DNA from: Vibrio europaeus | GTDB taxonomy: Bacteria > Pseudomonadota > Gammaproteobacteria > Enterobacterales > Vibrionaceae | Direction of reading: 5' to 3' | Assembly: GCF_001695575.1 (NCBI RefSeq) | Contig: NZ_LUAX01000001.1 | Coordinates: 1,240,001-1,304,000 of the forward strand | Length of the DNA: 64,000 nucleotides | Part shown: positions 44,464-53,988 of the stretch, in pieces | Layout of the letters: the number at the start of each line of letters is the position of its first letter | How positions within the stretch are numbered: position 1 is the first letter of the stretch | The notes under the pieces: model-generated | Seen by the model: the letters and a program-made list of their open reading frames with translations, nothing else | The model's database searches: none | What the model was told of the DNA's origin: nothing | Made by a program: the position numbers and the translations under genes

Positions 44464-45987
44464 TTAAGCTTGGTCTTCCATTTCTTGGATTTTTACTTTC
44501 CAAGTGTCTGGACCAATCTGGTGAGCGTTTGCGCCATTTGAGTCAACCGCGACAGTCACAGGCATATCTTCTACTTCAAATTCGTAGATTGCCTCCATGC
44601 CTAGGTCTTCAAATGCAACCACGCGTGCTTTCTTAATCGCTTTAGCAACCAAGTAAGCCGCGCCGCCTACCGCCATTAGGTACACCGCTTTATGCTTTTT
44701 AATCGACTCTACAGTTGCAGGTCCACGCTCGGCTTTACCAATCATGCCCATGATGCCCGTTTCTTCTAACATCATATCGGTAAACTTATCCATACGCGTA
44801 GACGTCGTAGGACCAGCAGGTCCAACGGCTTCATCACCCACAGCATCAACTGGACCTACGTAGTAGATAAATTTGCCTTTGAAGTCGACACCTTCAGGCA
44901 AGCCTTCACCACTTTGCAGCATGCCTTGAATGCGTTTATGCGCCGCATCACGACCTGTTAGGATTTTGCCTGAAAGTAGAACGGTTTCACCTGTTTTCCA
45001 TTTTTCTACTTCTTCTTGAGTCACTTCATCTAAGTTAACACGACGAGTATTCGCACCGGCTTCCCAAGTGATATCCGGCCACTCTTCAAGCTTAGGTGGT
45101 TGAAGATCAGCAGGGCCAGTTCCATCAAGCGTGAAATGTACGTGACGAGTCGCAGCACAGTTTGGAATCAAGCACACTGGCTTAGAAGCGGCGTGAGTTG
45201 GTGCCGTTTTAATTTTAACATCTACAACAGTAGTCAAGCCGCCCAGACCTTGAGCGCCAATACCTAGTTTGTTAACACGATTGAAAATATCGAGGCGAAG
45301 CTCTTCTTCTGCATTTTGTGGACCACGGTCAATCAGCTCTTGAATGTCGATGTGCTCCATCAGAGACTCTTTCGCCAATACCGCCGCTTTCTCTGCTGTA
45401 CCACCAATGCCGATACCAAGCATACCTGGTGGACACCAACCTGCGCCCATTGTTGGTAATGTTTTCTCTACCCACTCAGCGATATCATCCGATGGGTTAA
45501 GCATTACCATCTTGGTCTTGTTTTCTGAGCCACCGCCTTTTGCCGCTATTTGAATTTCAACCTTGTTGCCCGGCACAATATTGATGTGAACAACGGCAGG
45601 CGTATTGTCTTTGGTATTGATTCGCTTACCTGCTGGATCCATAAGAACAGAAGCACGTAGCGGGTTGTCTGGGTTTGTGTAAGCTTGGCGCACTCCCTCA
45701 TCGACCATTTGTTGAACAGTCAGATCGGTTGAATCCCATTGGACGCCCATACCCACATTCACAAAGCAGGTCACAATACCAGTGTCTTGACAGATCGGGC
45801 GATGGCCTTCTGCAGACATACGAGAGTTAATTAGGATTTGAGCAATGGCATCTTTCGCCGCTTGACTCTCTTCACGGTTATAGGCTTTTTCTAGGGCTTG
45901 GACAAAGTCTAATGGATGGTAATAAGAAATGTACTGGAGTGCATCAGCAACACTGCTGATCACATCCTGCTGGCGAATTACGGTCAT
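44464..45987 (-). CDS. fumA: Class I fumarate hydratase (4Fe-4S), FumA/FumB type
   Basis: A 507-residue enzyme that interconverts fumarate and malate in the TCA cycle with a labile 4Fe-4S cluster. Blocks include RPICQDTGIVTCFVNVG, KGGGSENKTKM, GIGGTAEKAAVLAKESL and CLIPNCAATRHVHF with cluster cysteines, and the C-terminal swivel domain (LSGKILTGRDAAHKR; GPAGPTTSTRMDKFTD). It is divergent from pabB. The labile cluster makes it iron- and oxidant-sensitive. Confidence 0.95.
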   Translation of the reverse strand: MTVIRQQDVISSVADALQYISYYHPLDFVQALEKAYNREESQAAKDAIAQILINSRMSAEGHRPICQDTGIVTCFVNVGMGVQWDSTDLTVQQMVDEGVRQAYTNPDNPLRASVLMDPAGKRINTKDNTPAVVHINIVPGNKVEIQIAAKGGGSENKTKMVMLNPSDDIAEWVEKTLPTMGAGWCPPGMLGIGIGGTAEKAAVLAKESLMEHIDIQELIDRGPQNAEEELRLDIFNRVNKLGIGAQGLGGLTTVVDVKIKTAPTHAASKPVCLIPNCAATRHVHFTLDGTGPADLQPPKLEEWPDITWEAGANTRRVNLDEVTQEEVEKWKTGETVLLSGKILTGRDAAHKRIQGMLQSGEGLPEGVDFKGKFIYYVGPVDAVGDEAVGPAGPTTSTRMDKFTDMMLEETGIMGMIGKAERGPATVESIKKHKAVYLMAVGGAAYLVAKAIKKARVVAFEDLGMEAIYEFEVEDMPVTVAVDSNGANAHQIGPDTWKVKIQEMEDQA

Positions 45988-46156
45988 TGCATGCCTCGTT
46001 ATATTTTTGCTTCCTTTTTATGGTCGGCCACAAACGTTTGCTTGTTGATTTTATATTTGCAAAACACTGGTGTAGCGACCTTTGTGGTCATTATGATACT
46101 CTTGCTTTCCTCAACACGCCACGTAATCAACGATCTCTTTGTCACAAATTAAACAA

Positions 46157-47521
46157 ATGAATAACATCAAACCAAATCGCTTAGAAATCAAACCGATTCA
46201 TTATCAACCAGACCTTGCTGCCCAACACTTTGCTAACATTCACCAGCGACCTTGGGCCATGTTATTGCGCTCTCCTTCCAGAACGCACGTTGATAGCCGA
46301 TTTGATATTCTAGTGGCAGAGCCAAAAGCAACGATTACCACCCTTGGTGACGAGAGCTATATCATTACTGAAGGCGTGAAGGAAACCTCAAGCGACAACC
46401 CATTCGAACTGCTTAAGCGAGTGCAAGCTCAAATTTTGCCTAATCTCGACTACTCTGGTGAACTGCCTTTTATTGGCGGGGCTTTGGGCTATTTTTCGTA
46501 TGACTTAGGCCGCCGAGTTGAGCGAATGCCATCTCTTGCCAAACAAGATCTCGTCACCCCTGACATGGCGATTGGTCTCTATGATTGGGCATTGATTGTC
46601 GATCACAAAGAGAAATCCGCTTATGTCGTCGGCTCAGGCACTGAAGAAAAATGGCAATGGCTGACCACTCAACAAGAGGATCAAGTCGAAGCATTTGCAC
46701 TGCGTGACGATTGGCAATCTAATATGACTAAAGCGTCATACAGCAGCAAGTTTGCTCAAGTTCAAGAGTACCTGCGCTCTGGAGATTGTTACCAGATCAA
46801 CTTAGCACAGAGATTCAGTGCTACCTACCAAGGTTGTGAATGGCAAGCGTACCAAAAACTTGAAGGCGTAAACCAAGGTCCGTTTTCTGCTTTCGTTAGA
46901 ACGGAGCACGGTGCGATTCTAAGTGTCTCCCCTGAACGTTTCTTACAGGTGAAAGACAATGATATAGAAACAAAGCCTATTAAAGGAACTCGCCCGCGTT
47001 CTGCTGATCCACAAGCAGATCGAAATGCGGCTTATGAACTTGCTAACGCAGAAAAAGATCAAGCCGAAAACCTGATGATTGTCGATCTACTAAGGAATGA
47101 TGTTGGTCGAGTGGCAAAACCTGGAACCGTACACGTACCCAAACTTTTTGACATTGAGAGCTTTCCTGCGGTTCATCACTTAGTCAGTACCATTTGTGCC
47201 AAGCTCAATGACCAATATAGCGCGGCGGACTTGTTGAAAGTCTCATTCCCTGGTGGCTCAATCACTGGCGCACCTAAAATTCGCGCAATGGAAATTATCG
47301 AAGAGCTGGAGCCACATCGTCGAAGCGCTTACTGCGGAAGTATTGGCTATATAAGCCGACATGGTCGTATGGACACAAGTATTACGATTCGTACTCTAGT
47401 CGCCGAGAAGGGAAAAATTCACGTATGGGCGGGGGGCGGCCTAGTCGCTGATAGCCAGTGTGAAGCGGAGTATCAAGAAACGCTTGATAAACTAAGTAAG
47501 ATCCTGCCGATCTTAGAGTAA
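46157..47521 (+). CDS. pabB: Aminodeoxychorismate synthase component I (PabB)
   Basis: A 454-residue enzyme of folate synthesis that converts chorismate to 4-amino-4-deoxychorismate together with PabA. The chorismate-binding domain has SGDCYQINLAQRF, PIKGTRPR with the PabB-specific Lys276, LMIVDLLRNDVGRV and PGGSITGAPKIRAMEIIEEL. The ATG at 46157 gives the same length as E. coli PabB; a TTG at 46139 would add six residues. No strong ribosome binding site is seen for either. In vibrios nudL usually follows; here an H-NOX pair lies between. Confidence 0.94.
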   Translation: MNNIKPNRLEIKPIHYQPDLAAQHFANIHQRPWAMLLRSPSRTHVDSRFDILVAEPKATITTLGDESYIITEGVKETSSDNPFELLKRVQAQILPNLDYSGELPFIGGALGYFSYDLGRRVERMPSLAKQDLVTPDMAIGLYDWALIVDHKEKSAYVVGSGTEEKWQWLTTQQEDQVEAFALRDDWQSNMTKASYSSKFAQVQEYLRSGDCYQINLAQRFSATYQGCEWQAYQKLEGVNQGPFSAFVRTEHGAILSVSPERFLQVKDNDIETKPIKGTRPRSADPQADRNAAYELANAEKDQAENLMIVDLLRNDVGRVAKPGTVHVPKLFDIESFPAVHHLVSTICAKLNDQYSAADLLKVSFPGGSITGAPKIRAMEIIEELEPHRRSAYCGSIGYISRHGRMDTSITIRTLVAEKGKIHVWAGGGLVADSQCEAEYQETLDKLSKILPILE

Positions 47522-47822
47522 AGAATCATAAGGGGCACAGGCGGACAACCTGTAGCGTTTTCTTTAACAAGAGAGTCGCATGGGCAGCCTTACCATAGAC
47601 GTAGCAGTGAGAACCCCTTCAACACCAAAGCCTGAGAATTAACTAGCCCATGCAACAATTCGAAATTCTGCTCTTCGCTTAACTTACTCTAATTTATAGC
47701 AAGCTCTGCAAGCTAGAACACCAAGGGATGTTATAACATAACAATTGCAAAAGAAAGCATTTCTTGCTTGCTCTCTATGCCATCAAATTTAACTAAAGAA
47801 GTACCCGCAACTTTGGTGCAGG
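47522..47822. other. Convergent gap of 301 bases with inverted repeats and a Zur-like motif
   Basis: No frame longer than a few tens of codons is convincing on either strand. It holds three sets of complementary segments: ACAGG/CCTGT (47537-47541/47548-47552), AAGGGG/CCCCTT (about 47530-47535/47614-47619) and GCATGGGC/GCCCATGC (47578-47585/47646-47653). TGTTATAACATAACA (47729-47743) matches the Zur core at 14 of 15 bases. No clear terminator is found for pabB or for the kinase. I cannot assign a function. Confidence 0.45.
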
Positions 47823-49520
47823 CTAGCTCCATTTTTCGAGCATCAGTTTCAAATCTTTGGCTGTATAGGGCTTAGTTAAAATATCATCCATACCGCACTG
47901 GATGCATTTCTCACGCTCTTCGAGCGTGGTTCCCGCCGTTAACGCAATAATGGGTAAGGTATAGGCTTGTTCTCGTAAATAAGCGGTAGCCTCAAAACCA
48001 TCCATTTCAGGCATGCGGCAATCCATAAAGACAAGATCATACTTGGAGGAATTAAAAGCTTTGATCGCTTCTAGGCCATTGTTTGCCATATCAGGGGTGA
48101 TTGAGAGTTTCTTTAACATTTGATTGATGATGACTTGGTTCATGCGAATATCGTCAACCACAAGGATAGATAGCTCCTCTAGCGGCTTAAATTGGGGATG
48201 CTGTTCTGCTTTACCTGCGCTCACCGTCCACTCTGCGGTTTCTTTAAGCGGCAAAAGCACTTCAAACGTACTTCCTTTCCCTATTTCACTAGAGAGCGAT
48301 ATTTCGCCAGACATCAACTCGACAAGATTTTTGCAGATCGCGAGGCCCAGCCCTGTCCCTTCAAAGTTTCGCTTCGCGGTTCTATCAGCCTGAACAAATG
48401 GTGTGAATAATTGCGTTTGCGACTCTTCACTGATCCCGATCCCAGTGTCAGAGACAGCGAAGAGCAAGTTTTCGTTTTCCCACTTAGCTTTGACTATCAC
48501 CTCTCCGTGCGAGGTAAACTTAATCGCATTGCCCACTAAATTGATCAGAATCTGACTAATGCGTTCAAAGTCACCAATCAGAGCCGTTGGAATCGTGTTT
48601 TCTTCAATGATCTCAAAGCCGATTCCCTTCTCTAGCGCTTTCGTTTCAAAGATACCTAACACCATTTCACGCATTTCTGACCATAAAAACTGAGATGGGA
48701 TCAGCTGCATCATCCCTGCACTCATTTTACTAAAATCGAGGATGTCATTAATGATATGGCGAAGCAGGTCGCCCGAATGTGAAAGATTGCTTAGCAGGGT
48801 CTGCTGCTCTTCATCTAACGGAGTTCCGGCTAACAGTTCAGCACTACCTAATAAGCCATTGAGAGGCGTTCGGAGTTCGTGGTTAATCATGGCTACAAAC
48901 TCTTTGGTCGAGCGTTCTGATTCTTCAGCTCTTGCTCTCGCTTCTTGGTTACTTGTCACAATCAGTTGGCGACTGATCGCGCTGCATAATAACTCGGCAA
49001 CCAATAATAATTGATTGACTACAAACTCTCGGTCGATATCTTCACCAGTCAAGTCAACGGTCAGTTCACCGACTATTCTATGCTCTACTTCGATCGGTAA
49101 CTTCAATGAATTGCTGTGCCAAATAGCGTAGGGTTTCACTAAGCTTAAATCTTTGTATTGCGCCGAACCAAATACGTTACCGATAACTGAGTTCATCAGC
49201 TCAGGCTCAGTGTACAAACCCACTCCGGATAACGCCGAAGAAGCCGTCAGTCGTTCGAGTAAATTGGCAATCAAGCCATCATCGAGCGTTCGGCTTAAAA
49301 ATGCCCTGCCGAAGTGGATCAACGCTTCACTGATATGCTGTTCGAATTCAAGCTTGTGCAGATCACTATGGGTTTGCCTTTTTAGCTGCGTTAGCACCAA
49401 CTTCAAATGCTGATTGGACTCGTACAGCTCTAAACTTTTTTGCTCCAATAACGCTTCGGCTTGTTTACGTGCCGCTATCTCTCTGGCTAGCTTTCTTTCT
49501 AAAGGGGTGTCCTTATCCAT
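47823..49520 (-). CDS. H-NOX-associated hybrid histidine kinase (HnoK/HqsK-like)
   Basis: A 565-residue soluble kinase with no membrane segment. The N-terminal region is a coiled coil (KLAREIAARKQAEALLEQKSLEL in part), then an unclassified sensor region to about 200. HisKA has His214 in MINHELRTP, the HATPase has NLVGNAIKFT and DTGIGI, and a C-terminal receiver has Asp500 in MDCRMPEMDG. The gene is five bases behind the H-NOX gene. In Vibrio harveyi the H-NOX-linked kinase HqsK is a hybrid kinase that feeds quorum sensing; the architecture here agrees. NO-bound H-NOX would inhibit its autophosphorylation. There is no Hpt domain inside, so an external phosphotransferase is needed. Confidence 0.85.
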   Translation of the reverse strand: MDKDTPLERKLAREIAARKQAEALLEQKSLELYESNQHLKLVLTQLKRQTHSDLHKLEFEQHISEALIHFGRAFLSRTLDDGLIANLLERLTASSALSGVGLYTEPELMNSVIGNVFGSAQYKDLSLVKPYAIWHSNSLKLPIEVEHRIVGELTVDLTGEDIDREFVVNQLLLVAELLCSAISRQLIVTSNQEARARAEESERSTKEFVAMINHELRTPLNGLLGSAELLAGTPLDEEQQTLLSNLSHSGDLLRHIINDILDFSKMSAGMMQLIPSQFLWSEMREMVLGIFETKALEKGIGFEIIEENTIPTALIGDFERISQILINLVGNAIKFTSHGEVIVKAKWENENLLFAVSDTGIGISEESQTQLFTPFVQADRTAKRNFEGTGLGLAICKNLVELMSGEISLSSEIGKGSTFEVLLPLKETAEWTVSAGKAEQHPQFKPLEELSILVVDDIRMNQVIINQMLKKLSITPDMANNGLEAIKAFNSSKYDLVFMDCRMPEMDGFEATAYLREQAYTLPIIALTAGTTLEEREKCIQCGMDDILTKPYTAKDLKLMLEKWS

Positions 49521-49525
49521 TTAGG

Positions 49526-50068
49526 CTATCCTACTACACTCACCTTGAACCGAACTTGACTGCCATCTTCCGCCAAGTTTTCCATCGTCGTTGCTATCTT
49601 CTCATCGAAAAACTCACCACAACCTTCGATTAAACCTAAACAGACATGAGACATACAACGGGCACTATGATAGTCAAAGACCATCTCGCTTTCCGCTTCA
49701 GAGATAAATATGAAGGAAGGTGGGTTGGCTTCGGGATAAAGTTTTTTAACTTCGATATGGATATAGTCTTCGACCAAATTAATAAATTGAAACGTCGACT
49801 TGCACTCTTGTAAGCTATTATTATCAGGTAAGGTGTTATAAAGGTTATTAAAAACTGATTGGCCAAAAACTCGTTGAAGATCTTCTGGTGAGATACCCGT
49901 ACGAACACTGAGCTGCATGATGAGCTTGACCAAATTGCGATGGTCATAACTACCAACTGAAGTATAGACGCCATCATCGCCCACAGCGGAAAGCAAACCA
50001 TCAAGTTCTGCTAAACCAAATTTTTGTTCAACCAAGTCCATAAACTCAGTAAAGATAATGCCTTTCAT
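49526..50068 (-). CDS. H-NOX haem nitric-oxide sensor protein
   Basis: A 180-residue haem protein. The proximal ligand is His104 in DYIHIEVKKLYP and the haem propionate motif YxSxR is Y133-S135-R137 in YHSARC. The opening MKGIIFTEFMDLVEQKFG is the family start, so 50068 is preferred over the upstream start at 50134. I see no Tyr at the usual distal position, which fits NO rather than O2 binding in facultative bacteria. Conserved cysteines (C138, C143) resemble the zinc site region of other H-NOX proteins. It forms a two-gene operon with the hybrid kinase. Confidence 0.92.
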   Translation of the reverse strand: MKGIIFTEFMDLVEQKFGLAELDGLLSAVGDDGVYTSVGSYDHRNLVKLIMQLSVRTGISPEDLQRVFGQSVFNNLYNTLPDNNSLQECKSTFQFINLVEDYIHIEVKKLYPEANPPSFIFISEAESEMVFDYHSARCMSHVCLGLIEGCGEFFDEKIATTMENLAEDGSQVRFKVSVVG

Positions 50069-50152
50069 TAAGTACGCTATCCTTGCGCTAATGGGTGTAG
50101 TAGAAAGCATGAGCCATATTGAAGGCTTTTTCAAATATCAAAAGGAGCTAAC

Positions 50153-50761
50153 GTGTTGTCTGAGCTAAATAAAAACCACTTGATCCAGCGATTTCAAATG
50201 CATCAAACCGTTGACTATCATCAGGAAGCTCTCAACCGTGTCTCACACCTTAATCAAACTCACTTACGTAGAGCCTCTGTACTAGTTGGTTTTGTCGAAC
50301 GCGCTAACGGAATTAATGTCCTTTTCACTCGGCGAGCCAAACATCTGAAACATCACCCCGGTCAGGTCAGCTTTCCAGGTGGGAAATTTGAATCTAGCGA
50401 TATCGACTTGTCCCATACAGCGTTGCGAGAAACTTATGAAGAAGTGGGAATTGAGCAAAGCCAAATTGAAATATTTGGTCAAATGCCAGAACTGGTAACA
50501 ATAAGTCGATTTACAGTCACCCCCTTCTTGGGATTCATTTCTCCGAATTATCAAACACGCATTGACAAAAATGAAGTTGATGAAGTTTTTGAGGTGCCTG
50601 CTTCAGTGGTTTTAGATAGGGAAAAATTACACAGTCAGCAATTTCGAGTTAACAATTTTTCACATCGAGTCTTTGGGCTTTCCTACAATTCTCATTTTAT
50701 CTGGGGTATGACCGCGCAAATCATACAGGCGATGCAAAATCACATTATGCATCAGCACTAA
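50153..50761 (+). CDS. nudL: CoA pyrophosphatase, Nudix family (NudL)
   Basis: A 202-residue Nudix hydrolase. The Nudix box GGKFESSDIDLSHTALRETYEEVGI is read as G-x5-E-x7-RE-x2-EE-x-G and is intact. The UPF0035-type block VSFPGG precedes it, typical of the enzymes that split CoA into phosphopantetheine and 3',5'-ADP. It begins with GTG at 50153, with AAGGAG five bases upstream. It is divergent from the H-NOX gene by 84 bases. Confidence 0.9.
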   Translation: MLSELNKNHLIQRFQMHQTVDYHQEALNRVSHLNQTHLRRASVLVGFVERANGINVLFTRRAKHLKHHPGQVSFPGGKFESSDIDLSHTALRETYEEVGIEQSQIEIFGQMPELVTISRFTVTPFLGFISPNYQTRIDKNEVDEVFEVPASVVLDREKLHSQQFRVNNFSHRVFGLSYNSHFIWGMTAQIIQAMQNHIMHQH

Positions 50762-51050
50762 TAACTTGGGTAAATGAAACAAATTTACTCACATTAATTA
50801 AATTGTTTATCAATAACAGAAGCATTTTCCGAGACATACGTTAAACAAATTCGTAACAACATTAGATTTACTAATGCATCACATTAGCATTAATCACTAG
50901 TAGCACATCATTTTCGTGAGCAAAAACCTGTTTTTGACCTATCATATTATAACTTGAATGAATTCATGATTTAGATCTACTTTTTTTGCAAAGATTTTAT
51001 GCAAAATTGCACCCGACTTATTTCCTGTTCCCAAAAATGAGTATCACAAA

Positions 51051-52304
51051 ATGAATACTACAACTACTGCGGCTTCGACCGCACAATCGTCTAGTAAGTT
51101 TACTTACAAAGACTTCACTTGGTGTCTATCACTTTTCGGTACCGCTGTAGGTGCTGGCGTACTTTTTCTTCCTATTAAAGCAGGTGCAGGTGGTTTTTGG
51201 CCATTAGTTATCCTTGCTCTAATCGCAGCGCCAATGACTTGGTTCGCTCACAAATCTCTTGCTCGTTTCGTACTTTCTGCGAAAAACCCTGAAGCTGATA
51301 TCACTGACACTGTTGAAGAACACTTTGGTAAGACTGGCGCAAATCTTATTACTTTTGCCTACTTCTTCGCTATCTACCCAATCGTTCTTATCTACGGTGT
51401 TGGTATCACAAACACGGTCGACTCTTTCCTAGTTAACCAAATGGGTATGGAATCTATCCCACGTTGGTTGCTATCTGGTGCCCTGATCGCTGCAATGACT
51501 GCAGGCGTAGTGTTTGGTAAAGAGCTAATGTTGAAAGCGACATCTGCACTGGTATACCCACTAGTGTTCATCCTACTTGCGCTTTCTTTCTACCTAATTC
51601 CAGATTGGAACAGCTCAATGGTAGAAGTAGCTCCTGACTGGTCATCTATGCCATCTGTTGTTTGGCTAGCAATCCCAATCATCGTATTCTCTTTCAACCA
51701 CAGCCCTGTTATCTCTCAGTTCTCTAAAGAGCAACGTCGTATTTACGGTGAAAATGCAGTTCAGAAAACTGACACTATCACTGGCGGTGCAGCGATGATG
51801 CTAATGGGTTTTGTCATGTTCTTCGTATTCTCAGTTGTTCTATCTCTGTCTCCAGAGCAACTAGCGATGGCGCAAGAGCAAAACATCTCAGTTCTTTCTT
51901 ACCTAGCGAACGTTCACGAATCACCACTTATCTCTTACATGGGCCCACTAGTGGCATTCGCAGCGATCACGTCTAGCTACTTCGGTCACTTCCTTGGTGC
52001 ACACGAAGGTCTAGTAGGTCTATTCAAGTCTCGCTCTCAAGCTCCAGTAAGCAAGATTGAGAAAGGTTCTCTACTGTTCATCGTTATCACTACTTGGATC
52101 GTGGCTATCGTTAACCCAAGTATCCTAGGTATGATTGAAACAATGGGTGCGCCAATGATTGCGGCAATCCTGTTCCTAATGCCAGTATTCGCAATGCAGA
52201 AAGTACCAGCTATGGCGAAGTACAAAACTTCTGCACCTGTACAGATTTTCACAGCAATCTGTGGTATTGCGGCAATTACTTCTGTAATCTACGGCGCTCT
52301 TTAA
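51051..52304 (+). CDS. sdaC: Serine transporter, HAAAP family (SdaC)
   Basis: A 417-residue permease with about eleven membrane helices. TM1 has GTAVGAGVLFLPIKAGAGGFWP, the substrate-binding segment. SFNHSPVISQFSKEQRR is the conserved block of the SdaC group, and the following gene encodes serine deaminase, so L-serine is the probable substrate with proton symport. The 289-base upstream region is AT-rich with repeated TTGCAAA/TGCAAAA motifs near 50986-51015. Codon use looks strongly biased, as for a highly expressed gene. Confidence 0.92.
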   Translation: MNTTTTAASTAQSSSKFTYKDFTWCLSLFGTAVGAGVLFLPIKAGAGGFWPLVILALIAAPMTWFAHKSLARFVLSAKNPEADITDTVEEHFGKTGANLITFAYFFAIYPIVLIYGVGITNTVDSFLVNQMGMESIPRWLLSGALIAAMTAGVVFGKELMLKATSALVYPLVFILLALSFYLIPDWNSSMVEVAPDWSSMPSVVWLAIPIIVFSFNHSPVISQFSKEQRRIYGENAVQKTDTITGGAAMMLMGFVMFFVFSVVLSLSPEQLAMAQEQNISVLSYLANVHESPLISYMGPLVAFAAITSSYFGHFLGAHEGLVGLFKSRSQAPVSKIEKGSLLFIVITTWIVAIVNPSILGMIETMGAPMIAAILFLMPVFAMQKVPAMAKYKTSAPVQIFTAICGIAAITSVIYGAL

Positions 52305-52354
52305 TCTAAGGCTTTATAAAGTCTGATTAAACCAAGAATATAACGATAATAAAT

Positions 52355-52385
52355 AAGCCTCCCTCACCCCTTGGGAGGCTTTGTT
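52355..52385 (+). terminator. Terminator between sdaC and sdaA
   Basis: AAGCCTCCC (52355-52363) pairs with GGGAGGCTT (52373-52381), then TGTTC. The T run is short, so some read-through into sdaA is likely, which would couple the pair unequally. Confidence 0.75.
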
Positions 52386-52399
52386 CTGAGGTAATCGAT

Positions 52400-53761
52400 A
52401 TGATTAGTGTTTTTGACATCTATAAGATCGGCGTTGGTCCTTCTAGCTCACACACTGTAGGCCCAATGAAAGCAGGTAAAGAATTTATTGATGATTTACG
52501 CTCAATGGGAAAATTGCGCGACATCACTAAAATTACCGTCGACGTTTATGGATCACTATCACTGACAGGGAAAGGTCACCACACCGATATTGCTATCATC
52601 ATGGGTCTTGCAGGCAATACCCCTGAGAAAGTTGATATTGACTCTATTCCGGGCTTTATCGCTCGCGTAGAAGAAACTGAGCGCCTTCCTGTTGGCATGC
52701 ACTGTCACACAGTATCGTTCCCTAAAGAGGGTGGTATGAACTTCCATACTACTAACCTTGAGCTTCACGAAAATGGCATGCAAATTCATGCTTGGATCGG
52801 TGAAGAGAAGATTTACTCTAAGACCTATTACTCTATCGGCGGTGGTTTCATCGTTGATGAAGAGAACTTCGGTAAAGAAGAAGAGAACCCAGTAAAAGCA
52901 CCTTACGAATTCACCACAGCGGAAGAGCTAGTGAATCAGTGTAAGGAAAGTGGTCTTTCTATCAGCACGCTGGTAATGAAGAACCAAGCGGCACTTCATT
53001 CTGACGAAGAGTCTCGTACTTATTTTGCTAACATCTGGAAAACCATGCGTGAATGTATGGATCGCGGCATGAATACCGAAGGTATTTTGCCTGGTCCTCT
53101 GCGTGTGCCTCGCCGTGCAGCAGCACTACGCCAGCAGCTTCTAACATCAGAGAAAACAACCAACGATCCTATGTCTGTTGTAGACTGGGTAAACATGTTC
53201 GCTTTCGCTGTTAACGAAGAAAACGCTGCGGGTGGCCGTGTGGTGACTGCGCCAACTAACGGTGCTTGTGGCATTATTCCAGCGGTATTGGCTTACTACG
53301 ACAAGTTCATTCAAACAGTCACTGAGAAAGACTACATCCGTTACTTTGCCGCTTCTGGCGCAATCGGTGGTCTATACAAGCGTAACGCTTCTATCTCTGG
53401 TGCTGAAGTTGGCTGTCAGGGTGAAGTTGGTGTGGCATGTTCTATGGCGGCAGCGGGTCTTGCTGAGCTTATGGGCGGTAGCCCAGAGCAAGTATGTATG
53501 GCAGCCGAAATCGCAATGGAGCACAACCTAGGTCTGACTTGTGACCCAGTTGCAGGTCAAGTTCAGGTGCCATGTATCGAACGTAACGGTATCGCTGCTG
53601 TTAAGGCAATCAACTCGACTCGTATGGCTCTACGCCGCTCTTCAGCGCCAACAGTTTCTCTGGATAAAGTAATTGAAACTATGCTAGAGACGGGTAAAGA
53701 CATGAATGCTAAATACCGTGAAACATCTCAGGGTGGCCTAGCAGTTAAAGTCATCTGCTAG
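52400..53761 (+). CDS. sdaA: L-serine ammonia-lyase (SdaA)
   Basis: A 453-residue single-chain serine deaminase that makes pyruvate and ammonia. The start MISVFDIYKIGVGPSSSHTVGPMKAG is the family opening, GPLRVPRRAAALR is in the middle, and APTNGACGIIPAVLAYY, CQGEVGVACSMAAAGL and HNLGLTCDPVAGQVQVPCIERN carry the cluster cysteines for the 4Fe-4S centre. Paired with sdaC it forms a serine catabolic unit. GAGGT precedes the ATG by seven bases. Confidence 0.96.
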   Translation: MISVFDIYKIGVGPSSSHTVGPMKAGKEFIDDLRSMGKLRDITKITVDVYGSLSLTGKGHHTDIAIIMGLAGNTPEKVDIDSIPGFIARVEETERLPVGMHCHTVSFPKEGGMNFHTTNLELHENGMQIHAWIGEEKIYSKTYYSIGGGFIVDEENFGKEEENPVKAPYEFTTAEELVNQCKESGLSISTLVMKNQAALHSDEESRTYFANIWKTMRECMDRGMNTEGILPGPLRVPRRAAALRQQLLTSEKTTNDPMSVVDWVNMFAFAVNEENAAGGRVVTAPTNGACGIIPAVLAYYDKFIQTVTEKDYIRYFAASGAIGGLYKRNASISGAEVGCQGEVGVACSMAAAGLAELMGGSPEQVCMAAEIAMEHNLGLTCDPVAGQVQVPCIERNGIAAVKAINSTRMALRRSSAPTVSLDKVIETMLETGKDMNAKYRETSQGGLAVKVIC

Positions 53762-53783
53762 TCGTGCCAAACCTTATAGAATA

Positions 53784-53812
53784 AAGCCCGAGCTATTACT
53801 CGGGCTTTTTTA
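53784..53812 (+). terminator. Terminator of sdaA
   Basis: AAGCCCGAG pairs with CTCGGGCTT, followed by a run of T on the + strand. Confidence 0.85.
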
Positions 53813-53988
53813 TTATCACTTCAAACAACACCATTCACGAAATAAATACATCATTTGGTTTAGTTTATAAAAAAATATAAATATGTCGCTATATCCAAAT
53901 ACTTTGGATATGCCCGCATTTAATCACATCCAAACGCTTCATTTATTGATAACTTCATCCCCTTTTCAACTCAGGGGTTATTATTCGA

